Shown: positions 20,639 through 32,978 of the stretch, in pieces
How positions within the stretch are numbered: the first letter of the stretch is position 1
How the letters are laid out: every line of letters begins with the position of its first letter
Assembly (NCBI GenBank): GCA_947259395.1
Contig: CAMYMN010000014.1
Coordinates: 5,693-69,692 of the forward strand
DNA length: 64,000 nucleotides
Direction of reading: 5' to 3'
From: an uncultured Gammaproteobacteria bacterium
Lineage (GTDB): Bacteria > Pseudomonadota > Gammaproteobacteria > Arenicellales > JAANXG01
The notes under the pieces: generated by a model
Databases searched by the model: none
The model's input: the letters and a program-made list of their open reading frames with translations, nothing else
What the model was told of the DNA's origin: nothing
Position numbers and translations under genes: made by a program

Positions 20639-21253
20639 ATGAACAGACAGTTGTATTCCTTTATTCTGTTTGCAGTTGTAGCGCTGTTTAATCTCAGCGC
20701 TGCGGCGACAATTATGCCCGATGTGTTGGTCAAACAAACAACGGATAAATTGCTGTCTGAGTTAACTTCCAATCGCAACGTATTGCAGGTGGATAGCGGT
20801 AAGTTATACCAGTTGGTAGATGAGGTGATACTTCCTCATTTCGACTTCAAACGTATGTCACAACTGGTATTAGGTAAATACTGGCGCACGGCGAATAATG
20901 AGCAAAGGGAACAATTTACAGAGCAGTTCAAGAATTTACTGGTGCGCACTTATGCGACGGCGCTATTCGAATACACCGGGCAGAAGATCGTGTATAAACC
21001 GTTTCGCTTGAAGCAGGGCGCGACTCGAGCAGTGGTCAAAACTGAAATTCTGCAGCATGAAGGACCAAAGATACCGTTTCACTACTCTTTAAAACTAAAC
21101 GAAAGTGGAGCGTGGAAGATCTTTGATATTCGGGTCGACGGCATCAGTTTGGTCACTAACTACCGCACTTCGTACGGGCAAATGATACAGAATAATGGTA
21201 TTGAATCGCTGATATCTTCGCTCGCGGACAAAAATAAAACGCTCGCCCAGTGA
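20639..21253 (+). CDS. mlaC: Phospholipid-binding protein MlaC
   Basis: Ttg2D/MlaC: DEVILPHFDFKRMSQLVLGKYWRTANNEQREQFTEQFKNLLVRTYATAL. Confidence 0.95.
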   Translation: MNRQLYSFILFAVVALFNLSAAATIMPDVLVKQTTDKLLSELTSNRNVLQVDSGKLYQLVDEVILPHFDFKRMSQLVLGKYWRTANNEQREQFTEQFKNLLVRTYATALFEYTGQKIVYKPFRLKQGATRAVVKTEILQHEGPKIPFHYSLKLNESGAWKIFDIRVDGISLVTNYRTSYGQMIQNNGIESLISSLADKNKTLAQ

Positions 21254-21549
21254 TGCCCCAGTTGACACAGGAGTCCTCTGGCGACTACTCGCTGACCGGT
21301 GCGCTGAATTTCAACACTGTGACTGCGCTCTACCACGAGGCGCAGATCGATATGAGTAACAATCAAGTGTCCGTGAGTTTGCGTCATGTAGATCAAAGCG
21401 ACAGCGCCGGGTTAGCGTTGTTGGTGGAATGGGTACGAGTGGCTGATAAACGTCGGTGTAGTTTACGGTACACCGATATTCCCACCCATTTGCAAACCCT
21501 AATCGACGTGACTGGATTACGCTCCGTCCTCAATCAGGCAGCTACCTAG
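21250..21549 (+). CDS. mlaB: STAS domain protein MlaB
   Basis: SLRHVDQSDSAGLALLVEWVRVAD; last gene of mla operon. Confidence 0.85.
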   Translation: MMPQLTQESSGDYSLTGALNFNTVTALYHEAQIDMSNNQVSVSLRHVDQSDSAGLALLVEWVRVADKRRCSLRYTDIPTHLQTLIDVTGLRSVLNQAAT

Positions 21550-21914
21550 CAACGCCTGCCCCGGAGTGCGCGCCCCGGCCATTGTACAGTGGAGCAAGCC
21601 GTTGGACCAAGCAAGTACCATCTGCGGAATGCCGTAACTGCGGTTGGAGCCGGTAGTTGGGTGTCAACGCAGTGCGGGCTGGATGTTGTTGACCCGGTAC
21701 TATTATTCATGTGACTTGGTAACAATCGAACTAGAGAATAGTGACTTCGGTCCCTTTATTATCATGTGCTGCGCACTCCTCATTATTAGGGAATCTCAGC
21801 GTTATCAATATCGTCCCCGCGCGGGGTACAGCCGCCCGACCCTGCGACTTTGCGCAGCACAGGTCCCTCGCCATTGTCCGGGGTCCTTGTTGCGATATAT
21901 GGACCGAGTAATAC

Positions 21915-22847
21915 ATGGCTGCTGATCCTGCTGTTTCCATAGAAAATCTGCACAAACGTTTCGGTGCGTTGCACGCACTCAAGGGGATTGATTTTTCAAT
22001 TGGGCGGGGAGAGTTTTTCGGCTTACTTGGACCGAACGGTGCCGGTAAGTCGACATTGATTAATTGTCTCGCAGGGCTGGTGCGGCCTGACTCAGGACGA
22101 TTGTCCGTAATGGGTCATGATGTGGTCACCCAATATCGTCGCACCCGACGCTTGCTGGGTGTGGTCCCGCAGGAACTCGTCTACGATCCGTTCTTTCAAG
22201 TACGTGAGGCATTGCAATTTCAGGCGGGTTACTTCGGGCTGGGCAAAGAAAATAACGACTGGATCGAGGAATTACTAATAACACTTAACCTCGCTGACCG
22301 GGCGACGACTAACATGCGCGCGCTGTCGGGAGGTATGAAACGTCGGGTACTCATCGGACAAGCATTGGTGCACAAACCACCAGTAGTAGTGTTAGACGAG
22401 CCTACCGCCGGTGTGGATGTAGAACTGCGCCAGGCGTTATGGAGATTCATAAAACGGTTACACAGCGAGGGTCACACCATCGTGCTTACTACACATTATT
22501 TGGAGGAAGCGGAGAATCTGTGCGAACGCATTGCCATTCTGGACCACGGAGCGGCAGTGGCTCTGGAGACCAAATCTGAATTGCTGGCTCGGGGAATTTG
22601 TCGCAGTCTACACATCTTCGCTTCACACAAGATCGAGACGCTGCCTGATCAGATTCGGGCAAAGGTACAGTATATAAATGGTCATTCTATGGCGCTTCGT
22701 CTGCGTAAAGACAAAGATTCCATTGTGTCCGTATTAGACGCTATTCGTGACGCTGGAATCGACATCATCGATATCCAAGTTGAAGAGGACAAACTCGAAG
22801 ATGTGTTTGTTCAACTGACCGGCGAGCGTGACGAGCGTGGAGTCTGA
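21915..22847 (+). CDS. ABC transporter ATP-binding protein (YadG-like)
   Basis: GPNGAGKSTLINCLAGL, LSGGMKRRVLIGQALVHKP, LDEPTAGVDVELR. Confidence 0.92.
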   Translation: MAADPAVSIENLHKRFGALHALKGIDFSIGRGEFFGLLGPNGAGKSTLINCLAGLVRPDSGRLSVMGHDVVTQYRRTRRLLGVVPQELVYDPFFQVREALQFQAGYFGLGKENNDWIEELLITLNLADRATTNMRALSGGMKRRVLIGQALVHKPPVVVLDEPTAGVDVELRQALWRFIKRLHSEGHTIVLTTHYLEEAENLCERIAILDHGAAVALETKSELLARGICRSLHIFASHKIETLPDQIRAKVQYINGHSMALRLRKDKDSIVSVLDAIRDAGIDIIDIQVEEDKLEDVFVQLTGERDERGV

Positions 22848-23604
22848 TATGTACGGCGTATATACCTTGTTCTCCAAAGAGGTATTACGTTTTTGGAAAG
22901 TTGCGTTTCAGACGGTGTTGGCGCCAGTGATTACCGCACTGCTGTATCTGGTTGTGTTTTCACATGTGCTGGAAGATCGTGTGAAGGTGTTTGAGGGTGT
23001 GGATTACACGGCGTTCTTGATTCCTGGATTAATGATGATGTCGGTGATTCAGAATGCCTTTGCAAACAGTTCATCGAGCTTGATTCAATCTAAAGTAACC
23101 GGAAACATCGTTTTCCTTCTTCTCACGCCGTTATCACACTTTGAACTATTTATCGGATATATTGCGGCGGCGGTGGTGCGCGGTTTTACTGTCGGTGCAG
23201 GGGTGTTTCTATTAGCCGTTTTCTACGTTCAGGTACCGGTACATAGTGTCGTTGTTATCATCGGTTTTGCCATATTGAGCAGTGGCGTATTGGCGGTGAT
23301 GGGCGTGATCGCAGGTATATGGGCAGAGAAATTCGATCAGCTCGCTGCGTTTCAGAACTTTATCATTATGCCGTTGTCTTTCTTGAGCGGGGTCTTTTAC
23401 TCGATTCATTCATTACCGCCGTTTTGGCAAACGCTGTCCCATTTCAACCCGTTTTTTTATATGATCGACGGCTTCAGATACGGATTTTTTGGTCAATCGG
23501 ACATGGCGATCGAGGTTAGTTTTCTGGTCGTTGTGACTGCTCTGGTTGTGTTGTCGACATTGACCTTGGCGCTGCTCAAGAGCGGCTATAAACTGCGTGC
23601 CTGA
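22828..23604 (+). CDS. ABC-2 type transporter permease (YadH-like)
   Basis: GVDYTAFLIPGLMMMSVIQNAFANSSSSLIQSK; LSGVFYSIHSLPPFWQTLSHFNPFFYMIDGFRYGF. Confidence 0.92.
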   Translation: MTSVESDMYGVYTLFSKEVLRFWKVAFQTVLAPVITALLYLVVFSHVLEDRVKVFEGVDYTAFLIPGLMMMSVIQNAFANSSSSLIQSKVTGNIVFLLLTPLSHFELFIGYIAAAVVRGFTVGAGVFLLAVFYVQVPVHSVVVIIGFAILSSGVLAVMGVIAGIWAEKFDQLAAFQNFIIMPLSFLSGVFYSIHSLPPFWQTLSHFNPFFYMIDGFRYGFFGQSDMAIEVSFLVVVTALVVLSTLTLALLKSGYKLRA

Positions 23605-23685
23605 TGAGTGTGGTGTCTGGTGCGTTGGATAGTGGCCGTGTATGGCAAGGCTAAATTACATGTTCCAGATTGAGAAGATACACCT

Positions 23686-23931
23686 ATGGTAACTCCCGGC
23701 GACATCAAAAATTGGATCGAAAATGGCTTGCAGGATGCTCACGTTGAAATCGATGGCGACGGACACCATTTTAACGCGGTAATTGTTACTCCGCTGTTCG
23801 AGGGCAAATCGCGCATAGCTCAGCACCAACTGGTATATGCGGCGCTGGGCGATAAGATGAAGGCCGAGATCCACGCCTTGTCGATGCGCACGCTGACCCC
23901 CAAAGAATGGCAGCAAGAGCAAGGTGCGTAA
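23686..23931 (+). CDS. ibaG: BolA/IbaG family iron-sulfur metabolism protein
   Basis: VEIDGDGHHFNAVIVTPLFEGKSRIAQHQLVYAALGDKMKAEIHALSMRTLTP. Confidence 0.9.
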   Translation: MVTPGDIKNWIENGLQDAHVEIDGDGHHFNAVIVTPLFEGKSRIAQHQLVYAALGDKMKAEIHALSMRTLTPKEWQQEQGA

Positions 23932-23988
23932 GCGAAATTCGGTATAATCGGTAGTAATTCAATAGCAGGTCTAGCGAGGTGAGCAGTA

Positions 23989-24303
23989 ATGACTGTGCAG
24001 GAAAGAATTCAAGAAACAATCAAGAGCAACGATGTGGTGCTTTTCATGAAGGGCTCCCCGGAGTTTCCACAATGCGGATTCTCAGGACAGGCGGTTCAGG
24101 TGCTCACCGCCTGTGGGGTTGAGTTTGCGTCAGTTGATGTGTTGTCAGATCCTGATATACGGGAAGGTATTAAACAATATTCAAACTGGCCAACAATTCC
24201 CCAGCTATATGTGAACGGTGAGTTTATAGGCGGTAGCGACATCATGTTGGAGATGTACCAAAAAGGTGAGCTACAGACGAAACTGTCCGCCATGGGCGGT
24301 TAA
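23989..24303 (+). CDS. grxD: Grx4 family monothiol glutaredoxin
   Basis: VLFMKGSPEFPQCGFSGQAV; WPTIPQLYVNGEFIGGSDI. Confidence 0.96.
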   Translation: MTVQERIQETIKSNDVVLFMKGSPEFPQCGFSGQAVQVLTACGVEFASVDVLSDPDIREGIKQYSNWPTIPQLYVNGEFIGGSDIMLEMYQKGELQTKLSAMGG

Positions 24304-24328
24304 ACGGCAACAGCCAGTATTACACGCG

Positions 24329-24361
24329 AAAGGCTGCCATGAACATGAGGTGGCCTTTTGT
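24329..24361 (+). terminator. Putative Rho-independent terminator after grxD
   Basis: AAAGGCTGCC ... GGTGGCCTTTTG hairpin with one mismatch, followed by T-rich tract. Confidence 0.6.
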
Positions 24362-24402
24362 TTTGTATACCAACTCTGATAATTGGTGCGGCGAATTTAT
24401 AA

Positions 24403-25701
<1,299 letters not shown>

Positions 25702-25898
25702 TGTTTGGGTTAGGGGCATAGCGGCGCGCACGTACCCTGAGGTCGCTGGTATACGGATCGAGTTTGAAAGATTAGTTCCATCGTACATGACATCAAGACG
25801 GCAACATCAGCGTACTGTTGTCCGTTGACAACTTAACGTGGGTATAAAATCTCAGTATCTTAAGGCCCATATCATCATCTCGCGGATCGGATTGAGTA

Positions 25899-27257
25899 AT
25901 GGCTACTCTACTTCACGAACTTAATGTTGCGGACAGCGATTTCGATGCTCGCTTGAATGAACTGCTCACTCGCGACGGAGGTTATGGCTCCGAGGTTGAG
26001 ACAACAGTCCGCGAGATCATAAAAAAAGTCCGCGACCACGGTGATGCAGCCTTGCTGGAATATACCCGTCGCTTCGATCACGTAGACGCCGCCCGAGTGC
26101 TCGACCTCGAACTGCCCAAGCAACGATCGATGGCGGTGTTGGGAGGCTTGGATCCAGTGCAAAAATCGGCGCTCGAGCAGGCGGCGCGACGCATTCGCCG
26201 CTACCACGAGCGCCAACGTCTGGAATCCTGGGAATACGATGAGTCCGATGGCAATACCCTCGGTCAGCGCGTAACGCCCCTGGACCGCGTAGGTATTTAC
26301 GTGCCGGGAGGCCAGGCGGCGTATCCATCGTCGGTGTTGATGAATGCCATTCCGGCGCGAGTGGCGGGCGTTGCGGAGGTCATAATGGTGGTGCCCACAC
26401 CGAATGGCGAGCTCAATGATCTGGTGGTGGCAGCGGCGGCGTTATCGGACGTAGATCGTGTGTTTGGTATCGGTGGCGCCCAGGCGGTGGCTGCGCTGGC
26501 TTACGGGACTGACACTGTGCCGGCAGTGGATAAGGTCGTCGGACCAGGCAACATATACGTCGCCACTGCCAAGAGACTGGTATACGGCCAGGTCGGGATC
26601 GACATGATCGCCGGTCCGTCGGAGGTCGTCGTGGTATGTGATGATAGCGTTGATCCCGATTGGGTGGCGATGGACATGTTCGCGCAGGCGGAACACGATG
26701 AGTTGGCCCAATCCATTGTGATAAGCACTGAAGCGTCGATGCTCACGAAGGTCAAAGCCGCGATCGAACGGTTGTTGCCGACTATGGAGCGCGAGTCCGT
26801 CATACGCGCGGCATTGACTGGGCAGGGCGCGTTGATTCATGTGCAGACCTTGGCCCAGGCGGCCGATGTGGTAAATCGAATTGCGCCGGAGCACTTGGAA
26901 TTACTGATGCGCGAAGCACGCGCTTTTGGTGACAAAATACGGCACGCTGGGGCTATTTTCGTGGGCCGATACAGCGCCGAGTCTCTCGGTGACTACTGTG
27001 CGGGACCCAACCACGTACTGCCCACATCGGGAACCGCCAGGTTTAGCTCACCGTTGGGTGTGTATGACTTTCAAAAGCGAACGAGTATCATTGAGTGTTC
27101 CGAGCAAGGTGCTTCCGAATTGGCGCGCACCGCGTCGGTACTTGCGCGTTGCGAGCAGCTAACCGCCCATGCACGCTCGGCAGACTATCGAATCAAGCAA
27201 GACACGTTCACTGACCGGAGAGGCGAACCCGGTGTCAGAGGAAAAAGACAACAGTAG
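25899..27257 (+). CDS. hisD: Histidinol dehydrogenase
   Basis: [39 protein letters not shown]. Confidence 0.97.
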   Translation: MATLLHELNVADSDFDARLNELLTRDGGYGSEVETTVREIIKKVRDHGDAALLEYTRRFDHVDAARVLDLELPKQRSMAVLGGLDPVQKSALEQAARRIRRYHERQRLESWEYDESDGNTLGQRVTPLDRVGIYVPGGQAAYPSSVLMNAIPARVAGVAEVIMVVPTPNGELNDLVVAAAALSDVDRVFGIGGAQAVAALAYGTDTVPAVDKVVGPGNIYVATAKRLVYGQVGIDMIAGPSEVVVVCDDSVDPDWVAMDMFAQAEHDELAQSIVISTEASMLTKVKAAIERLLPTMERESVIRAALTGQGALIHVQTLAQAADVVNRIAPEHLELLMREARAFGDKIRHAGAIFVGRYSAESLGDYCAGPNHVLPTSGTARFSSPLGVYDFQKRTSIIECSEQGASELARTASVLARCEQLTAHARSADYRIKQDTFTDRRGEPGVRGKRQQ

Positions 27258-28338
27258 ATTAGCGCTCGTCCGCGGCGCGGTGCAATCGTTGCGCGCGTAT
27301 GCGGTTACGGATGCCACCGGCATGATTAAGCTGGACGCAATGGAGAACCCGTATCAGTGGCCGGATGACATGATCCGAACGTGGCAGGAGCAGCTACGGG
27401 CGGTGGAGATGAACCGCTATCCCGACCCTCGGGCCGGCGCGCTGACAGATCGTATTCGCGCGGCGGGTCTGGCGCCCGTAGGGAATACGCTGGTCTTCGG
27501 TAACGGTTCGGATGAGCTGATCCAAATCATCATGTTGACCGTGGGTGGGCACGGGCGCAAGGTGGTGGCGCCGGTGCCGAGCTTCGTGATGTACGAGATG
27601 ATCGCTCGCTTCACCGATACCGAGTTTGTGGGCATACCCTTGCGAGACGATTTTACCTTGGACATCGAGGCAATGATCGCGGGGGTGCGTGAGCACGATC
27701 CCGCAGTGGTTATTCTTGCGTATCCAAACAATCCAAGCGGTAACCTATTCGATCGCGAGGCTATGCTCGAGTTGATTTCAGAGTGCAATGGCTTGGTGGT
27801 CATTGACGAGGCATATCACATCTTTTCCAACGCGAGCTTTATCGATGACCTTGATCAATATGACAATGTGGTGGTGCTGCGCACGCTGTCGAAAATGGGA
27901 TTAGCAGGTCTCCGGCTCGGGTATATGACTGGGCGCAGGGAATGGTTGACTGAGTTTGATAAAGTTCGCTTACCTTTTAATGTGAATGTCCTCACCCAGT
28001 TGACTGCTGAATTCGCCCTGCAACATTATCGAGTTTTCCAGGAACAAGCTGATAGGATATGCCGTGAGCGGAAGCGCGTAGAAAGGATTATGGATAGCCT
28101 GGATAACATCATCCCATATCCGAGTGACGCAAATTTCGTTTTGTTTCGATGCGAAGGATGTGATGCAGAAGAGGTCTATCAAGGATTGCTTCAGCAGCAA
28201 ATTTTGATAAAAAATTTGCATGGTTCCGGCACCGCGTTACAGAATTGCCTGCGCGCAACCGTCGGTAAGACTCACGAGAACGAGGCGTTTTTGAATGCGT
28301 TGAGCTTGTTGGTCACCACAGACTATTCGCTCCAATAG
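27232..28338 (+). CDS. hisC: Histidinol-phosphate aminotransferase
   Basis: [44 protein letters not shown] track starts at 27169, GTG at 27232 is likely. Confidence 0.95.
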   Translation: MSEEKDNSRLALVRGAVQSLRAYAVTDATGMIKLDAMENPYQWPDDMIRTWQEQLRAVEMNRYPDPRAGALTDRIRAAGLAPVGNTLVFGNGSDELIQIIMLTVGGHGRKVVAPVPSFVMYEMIARFTDTEFVGIPLRDDFTLDIEAMIAGVREHDPAVVILAYPNNPSGNLFDREAMLELISECNGLVVIDEAYHIFSNASFIDDLDQYDNVVVLRTLSKMGLAGLRLGYMTGRREWLTEFDKVRLPFNVNVLTQLTAEFALQHYRVFQEQADRICRERKRVERIMDSLDNIIPYPSDANFVLFRCEGCDAEEVYQGLLQQQILIKNLHGSGTALQNCLRATVGKTHENEAFLNALSLLVTTDYSLQ

Positions 28339-28385
28339 CCCTATATCTGTTACTATTCTCTGGAGTACTTGCCGCTCCAACTTCG

Positions 28386-28979
28386 ATGTCTAACCGCGCC
28401 GCGCAAATCAGCCGCAACACCAAGGAAACCCGGATTACCGCGAAGGTAGATTTGGATGGCTCGGGTGTGCGATCAATAACCACGGGAATTCCGTTTCTGG
28501 AACACATGCTGGATCAAGTGGCTCAACACGGGTTCCTCGATCTGGAAATTCAGGCCGCGGGAGACCTGCACATCGATGCTCATCACACGATTGAGGATAT
28601 CGGTATCACCCTTGGTCAGGCGTTTGCCAAGGCGCTCGGCGATAAGACAGGCATTCGCCGCTATGGTTATGCCTACGTGCCTCTTGATGAAGCGCTAAGC
28701 CGGGTTGTCGTTGATTTTTCCGGCCGGCCAGGGCTGGTGTATGACGTCCGCTATCCACGCGCCCGTGTTGGTGATTTTGATGTCGACTTGATCTATGAAT
28801 TCTTTCAAGGATTTACCAATCACGCTTTGGTTACGGTGCACATCGACAATATACGCGGACGCAACGCACACCACATCGCAGAGACCATTTTTAAGGCCTT
28901 TGGGCGCGCGTTACGTATGGCGTTGGAAATCGATCAACGTCTAGCTGGCGCCCTGCCTTCGACAAAAGGAACGCTGTAG
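28386..28979 (+). CDS. hisB: Imidazoleglycerol-phosphate dehydratase
   Basis: [37 protein letters not shown]. Confidence 0.97.
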   Translation: MSNRAAQISRNTKETRITAKVDLDGSGVRSITTGIPFLEHMLDQVAQHGFLDLEIQAAGDLHIDAHHTIEDIGITLGQAFAKALGDKTGIRRYGYAYVPLDEALSRVVVDFSGRPGLVYDVRYPRARVGDFDVDLIYEFFQGFTNHALVTVHIDNIRGRNAHHIAETIFKAFGRALRMALEIDQRLAGALPSTKGTL

Positions 28980-29025
28980 ATAACAGCGGACAGTTCCGTT
29001 CTAATTTCCTCACTCCGAGCGTTTC

Positions 29026-29673
29026 ATGACACATGTGGCAGTAGTTGATTTCGGGACCGGCAATCTGCGATCCGTCTCAAAAGCGATCGAGCATGTGGCT
29101 CCCAAAGTCAGTGTCGTAGTAACAGATGACCCGGATCAGGTGCATGCCGCTGATCACGTCGTGTTCCCAGGACAGGGCGCCATCGGCACATGTATTCGCG
29201 CCATCGATCAAAAGGGATTGAGTGATGCGCTAATAGAGGCGCTTGGCACTAAGCCGTTCTTGGGCATTTGCTTGGGGCTACAGGCACTGTATAGATATAG
29301 CGAGGAGCATGATGGCACTCCATGTTTGGGGGTGCTGGATGGTGAGGTCAGACATCTAACCCATTTGAGCGGGATCGCTCGATGGCCAGGTGAACTCAAG
29401 ATTCCTCATATGGGTTGGAATACGGTTCGACAAAATCAGCCCCATCCGTTGTGGGTGAACATCGCCCCCGACGCACGATTCTATTTTGTCCATAGTTACT
29501 GTGCAGTGGGAAACAATGACGCAGAGATCCTGGGGGTCACGGAATATGGCGGATCATTTACTTCCGCGGCCGGTCGCGATAATTTGTTTGCTACACAATT
29601 TCATCCGGAAAAAAGTCAGCGTGATGGCTTGACCCTACTCAGAAATTTCGTTGCGTGGGAAGGGGCCAGTTGA
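29026..29673 (+). CDS. hisH: Imidazole glycerol phosphate synthase subunit HisH
   Basis: VVDFGTGNLRSVSKA; PFLGICLGLQAL; ATQFHPEKSQ. Confidence 0.97.
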   Translation: MTHVAVVDFGTGNLRSVSKAIEHVAPKVSVVVTDDPDQVHAADHVVFPGQGAIGTCIRAIDQKGLSDALIEALGTKPFLGICLGLQALYRYSEEHDGTPCLGVLDGEVRHLTHLSGIARWPGELKIPHMGWNTVRQNQPHPLWVNIAPDARFYFVHSYCAVGNNDAEILGVTEYGGSFTSAAGRDNLFATQFHPEKSQRDGLTLLRNFVAWEGAS

Positions 29674-29703
29674 GATATTTAAGGCAAATTAGGATGCAAT
29701 GTC

Positions 29704-30465
29704 ATGCTGTTAATTCCCGCAATTGATATCAAGGACGGAAAATGTGTCCGTCTACGGCAAGGCCGTATGGACGAGGTCACAGTATTTGCGGACGATCCGC
29801 TGGCAGCGGCAACGCGATGGGTAACAGCTGGCGCCAAACGATTGCACATCATAGATCTCGACGGTGCCTCCACTGGTAAGCCCGTAAATCGGGATTTGGT
29901 CGGGCGAATCACGGAAACCTATCCGGATGTCCCGATTCAGATCGGCGGTGGGATTCGTGACGAAGACACGGTGCAGACCTATCTGGACGTAGGCGTTCAA
30001 TATGTCATTCTTGGTACGCGCGCCGTGAACGAGCCGCATTTCGTAAGTGACTTATGTGCCGCGTTTCCTGGACACATTATTGTGGGACTGGATGCCAAGG
30101 ACGGTAAATTGATGGTCAACGGTTGGTCAAAGTTGGCTAAGCACGATGTCATCGATCTAGCGCAACGATTCGAGAACGACGGTGTCGAAGCGATTATCTA
30201 CACGGACATTTCCCGCGACGGAATGTTGTCGGGGGTCAATATAGAGGCGACCAAGGCATTAGCCGAATCGATCCGAATACCTGTTATCGCTGCTGGCGGC
30301 ATAACTAATCTCGATGACATCCGGCGCCTATGCGAGATCGCTGATTCGGGGGTGTTTGGGGCGGTCACGGGTCGTGCGATCTACGAAGGCACCCTGGACT
30401 TCTCTGAGGCGCGAAAAATGGTCGAACAAGTTAACTTGCGTTTGCACGCTGACTCCGATGATTGA
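29704..30465 (+). CDS. hisA: Phosphoribosylformimino-5-aminoimidazole carboxamide ribotide isomerase
   Basis: [32 protein letters not shown]. Confidence 0.97.
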   Translation: MLLIPAIDIKDGKCVRLRQGRMDEVTVFADDPLAAATRWVTAGAKRLHIIDLDGASTGKPVNRDLVGRITETYPDVPIQIGGGIRDEDTVQTYLDVGVQYVILGTRAVNEPHFVSDLCAAFPGHIIVGLDAKDGKLMVNGWSKLAKHDVIDLAQRFENDGVEAIIYTDISRDGMLSGVNIEATKALAESIRIPVIAAGGITNLDDIRRLCEIADSGVFGAVTGRAIYEGTLDFSEARKMVEQVNLRLHADSDD

Positions 30466-30708
30466 TCTTGGAAAGTTGAGGTAATGAAAGATCCTATCAG
30501 CCAATCCTGCAGTGCCTCACGATGTAAAGGTGGATAACCCGCTTATTGCACCAAGACGTCCCGCGTCTATTCATGGTATGCACTGGAGAAACCCACAAAA
30601 TTACTTCCGTGAAATGACGATATTCAGTACTCGATGTTGCTTGGCAAGAATAGACGCGGGGCTATCCCGGTGCTGGCTGGGTTTGATGCAATATACGGGT
30701 TGACCGCA

Positions 30709-31479
30709 GTGGGCCTCGCCAAACGGATAATTCCTTGTCTTGATGTCGATGCAGGCCGTGTAGTTAAGGGTGTGCGGTTTGTGGACATCCGTGATGCCGG
30801 CGATCCAGTTGAGATTGCGTGCCGTTATGATCAGCAAGGCGCTGACGAAATCACTTTCTTGGATATCACTGCGAGCTCGGATGATCGAGATACCATTGTT
30901 CATGTGGTCGAAGATGTTGCCAGTGAAGTATTCATTCCGTTGACCGTTGGCGGTGGTATTCGGTCATTGAATGATATCCGGCGGATGCTAATCGCCGGTG
31001 CCGATAAGGTCTCCATCAACACCGCCGCCGTGCATCGCCCCGAATTTGTCGGCGAGGCGAGTGATCATTTTGGCGCCCAGTGTATTGTCGTGGCCATTGA
31101 CGCAAAGCAGGTACAGGAGGGCGATGAGCCGCGCTGGGAAATATACACCCACGGTGGGCGAAACCCTACCGGTATTGATGCCGTTGCTTGGGGAAAGCGC
31201 ATGGCTGATCTTGGTGCCGGGGAGATCCTGCTGACGAGCATGGATCGCGATGGGACGCGTGACGGATTCGATCTAGTTTTGACGCGCGCAATGGCTGACG
31301 CGGTTCCGGTCCCGGTGATAGCATCTGGTGGCGTGGGCAATCTCGAACATTTGGCGCAGGGTATTATTGATGGTCACGCAGACGCGGTGCTGGCGGCCAG
31401 TATCTTTCATTTCGGGGAGTTCACGGTTGCTGAGGCCAAACACTGCATGGCACAAAAGGGTATCGAAGTACGCTTGTAA
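30709..31479 (+). CDS. hisF: Imidazole glycerol phosphate synthase subunit HisF
   Basis: [28 protein letters not shown] at 30709 is the likely start (ORF track begins at 30634). Confidence 0.96.
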   Translation: MGLAKRIIPCLDVDAGRVVKGVRFVDIRDAGDPVEIACRYDQQGADEITFLDITASSDDRDTIVHVVEDVASEVFIPLTVGGGIRSLNDIRRMLIAGADKVSINTAAVHRPEFVGEASDHFGAQCIVVAIDAKQVQEGDEPRWEIYTHGGRNPTGIDAVAWGKRMADLGAGEILLTSMDRDGTRDGFDLVLTRAMADAVPVPVIASGGVGNLEHLAQGIIDGHADAVLAASIFHFGEFTVAEAKHCMAQKGIEVRL

Positions 31480-31538
31480 TGTGGCCAATCCCTTATGTTG
31501 CCTAATCACCCACATGTGGGGTGGTGATCTCGGTTAAA

Positions 31539-31955
31539 ATGTCAGTTATGAACACTTCCTGGCTAGATGATGTGAAATGGAACGCGGACGGCCTCATCCC
31601 TGCCATCGCTCAAGAGGCGGGGAGCGGCACGTTGTTAATGGTCGCATGGATGAATCGGGAGGCGTTGCAACTCACTGCCGAGCGCGGTAAAGCAGTGTAT
31701 TGGTCACGCTCCCGCAAGCGGTTGTGGCATAAAGGTGAAGAGTCGGGCAACGAGCAGTTGGTGCAAGAGATCCGGCTCGATTGCGATAATGACGTGATCC
31801 TATTGCAGGTGGAGCAAAAAGGTGGGATCGCCTGTCATACCGGGCGTCATAGTTGTTTTTTTCAACGTCTCGAAGCAGGCTGCTGGCACACCATCGCCGC
31901 ACCTATCAAGGATCCCGAAGACATCTACGGCGCTGGGCGGGGCCAGTCGTCTTGA
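31539..31955 (+). CDS. hisI: Phosphoribosyl-AMP cyclohydrolase
   Basis: [47 protein letters not shown]. Confidence 0.96.
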   Translation: MSVMNTSWLDDVKWNADGLIPAIAQEAGSGTLLMVAWMNREALQLTAERGKAVYWSRSRKRLWHKGEESGNEQLVQEIRLDCDNDVILLQVEQKGGIACHTGRHSCFFQRLEAGCWHTIAAPIKDPEDIYGAGRGQSS

Positions 31956-32287
31956 GTCCTGGCTCACAATCGATACTGGACAGACTGGCGCAGGTGCTGG
32001 AATCGCGGAAAATGGACAAACCTGACGAATCTTACGTTGCCAGCCTGTATCGCGAGGGGATAGATGAGATTTTGAGAAAGGTCGAAGAAGAGGCTCATGA
32101 AACTGTCATCGCCGCAAGAGCAGGTGACCCGGATCAGTTGGTTTATGAAACTGCGGATCTATGGTTTCATACCTTAGTCATGCTCGCGCATCAAGGATTG
32201 GGCCCCGGCGATGTTTTAAACGAACTCGATCGGAGATTTGGAGTTTCGGGGTTTGCAGAGAAGGCGGTCCGCAGCAAAAGCGGCTAA
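31952..32287 (+). CDS. hisE: Phosphoribosyl-ATP pyrophosphatase
   Basis: [31 protein letters not shown]; probable TTG start overlapping the hisI stop. Confidence 0.93.
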   Translation: MSPGSQSILDRLAQVLESRKMDKPDESYVASLYREGIDEILRKVEEEAHETVIAARAGDPDQLVYETADLWFHTLVMLAHQGLGPGDVLNELDRRFGVSGFAEKAVRSKSG

Positions 32288-32331
32288 CCCGGCACGGGCG
32301 TTGAAGAGTAACCGAAAGAGGAGACACGACG

Positions 32332-32571
32332 ATGGGTTTTGGCGGTATTAGTATCTGGCAGTTGTTGATTGTATTGTTAATTGTGGTGCTGCTTTTCGGC
32401 ACCAAGAAGTTGCGGAATATCGGCTCGGATTTAGGCGGCGCGATCAAGACATTTCGCAAATCAATGAAGGAGGATGAACAACCTGAGTCGCAAGAGCCGG
32501 CGCAGATTGAGAACAAGGAGAACGAGTCGGTTGACAGCGAGGTTCACGCGGCACACAAAGACAAAGCGTAG
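32332..32571 (+). CDS. tatA: Sec-independent translocase TatA
   Basis: [40 protein letters not shown]. Confidence 0.96.
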   Translation: MGFGGISIWQLLIVLLIVVLLFGTKKLRNIGSDLGGAIKTFRKSMKEDEQPESQEPAQIENKENESVDSEVHAAHKDKA

Positions 32572-32594
32572 CGTGAGGACGGATTTTTTTCGAA

Positions 32595-32978
32595 ATGTTT
32601 GACGTCGGTTTTTGGGAGCTGGCTCTTATTGGCGTAGTGGCGTTGCTGATTCTAGGACCGGAACGACTTCCTACTGTGGCACGAACAGCGGGATTATGGA
32701 TAGGTCGCGCGCGCCGGTTTATGTCTGACGTGAAAGCCGATATCGACAATGAGCTGAAAAGCGAGGAACTGCGCGCAATCAAGGACATCGGTGCCGACTT
32801 AAAAGAAGCGTCAAGGGAAATGCATGACGTTAGTAGTGAACTCAATGAGAACGTAGTCTCCGACGACACGCTGGCCGAAGCAATAAACGAATCGGCAGGG
32901 TCTGAGAACGAGGATGCTGCGGATCAACCCACCGAATCGGTGGAGGCCCCTTCGAAAGAGAATGCCGGCGCAGGCTAA
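32595..32978 (+). CDS. tatB: Sec-independent translocase TatB
   Basis: MFDVGFWELALIGVVALLILGPERLPTVART. Confidence 0.95.
   Translation: MFDVGFWELALIGVVALLILGPERLPTVARTAGLWIGRARRFMSDVKADIDNELKSEELRAIKDIGADLKEASREMHDVSSELNENVVSDDTLAEAINESAGSENEDAADQPTESVEAPSKENAGAG

Noticed and set aside
30512-30703. 63-aa ORF between hisA and hisF
   Set aside because: Spans the inverted repeat; no ribosome-binding site or protein-like composition.
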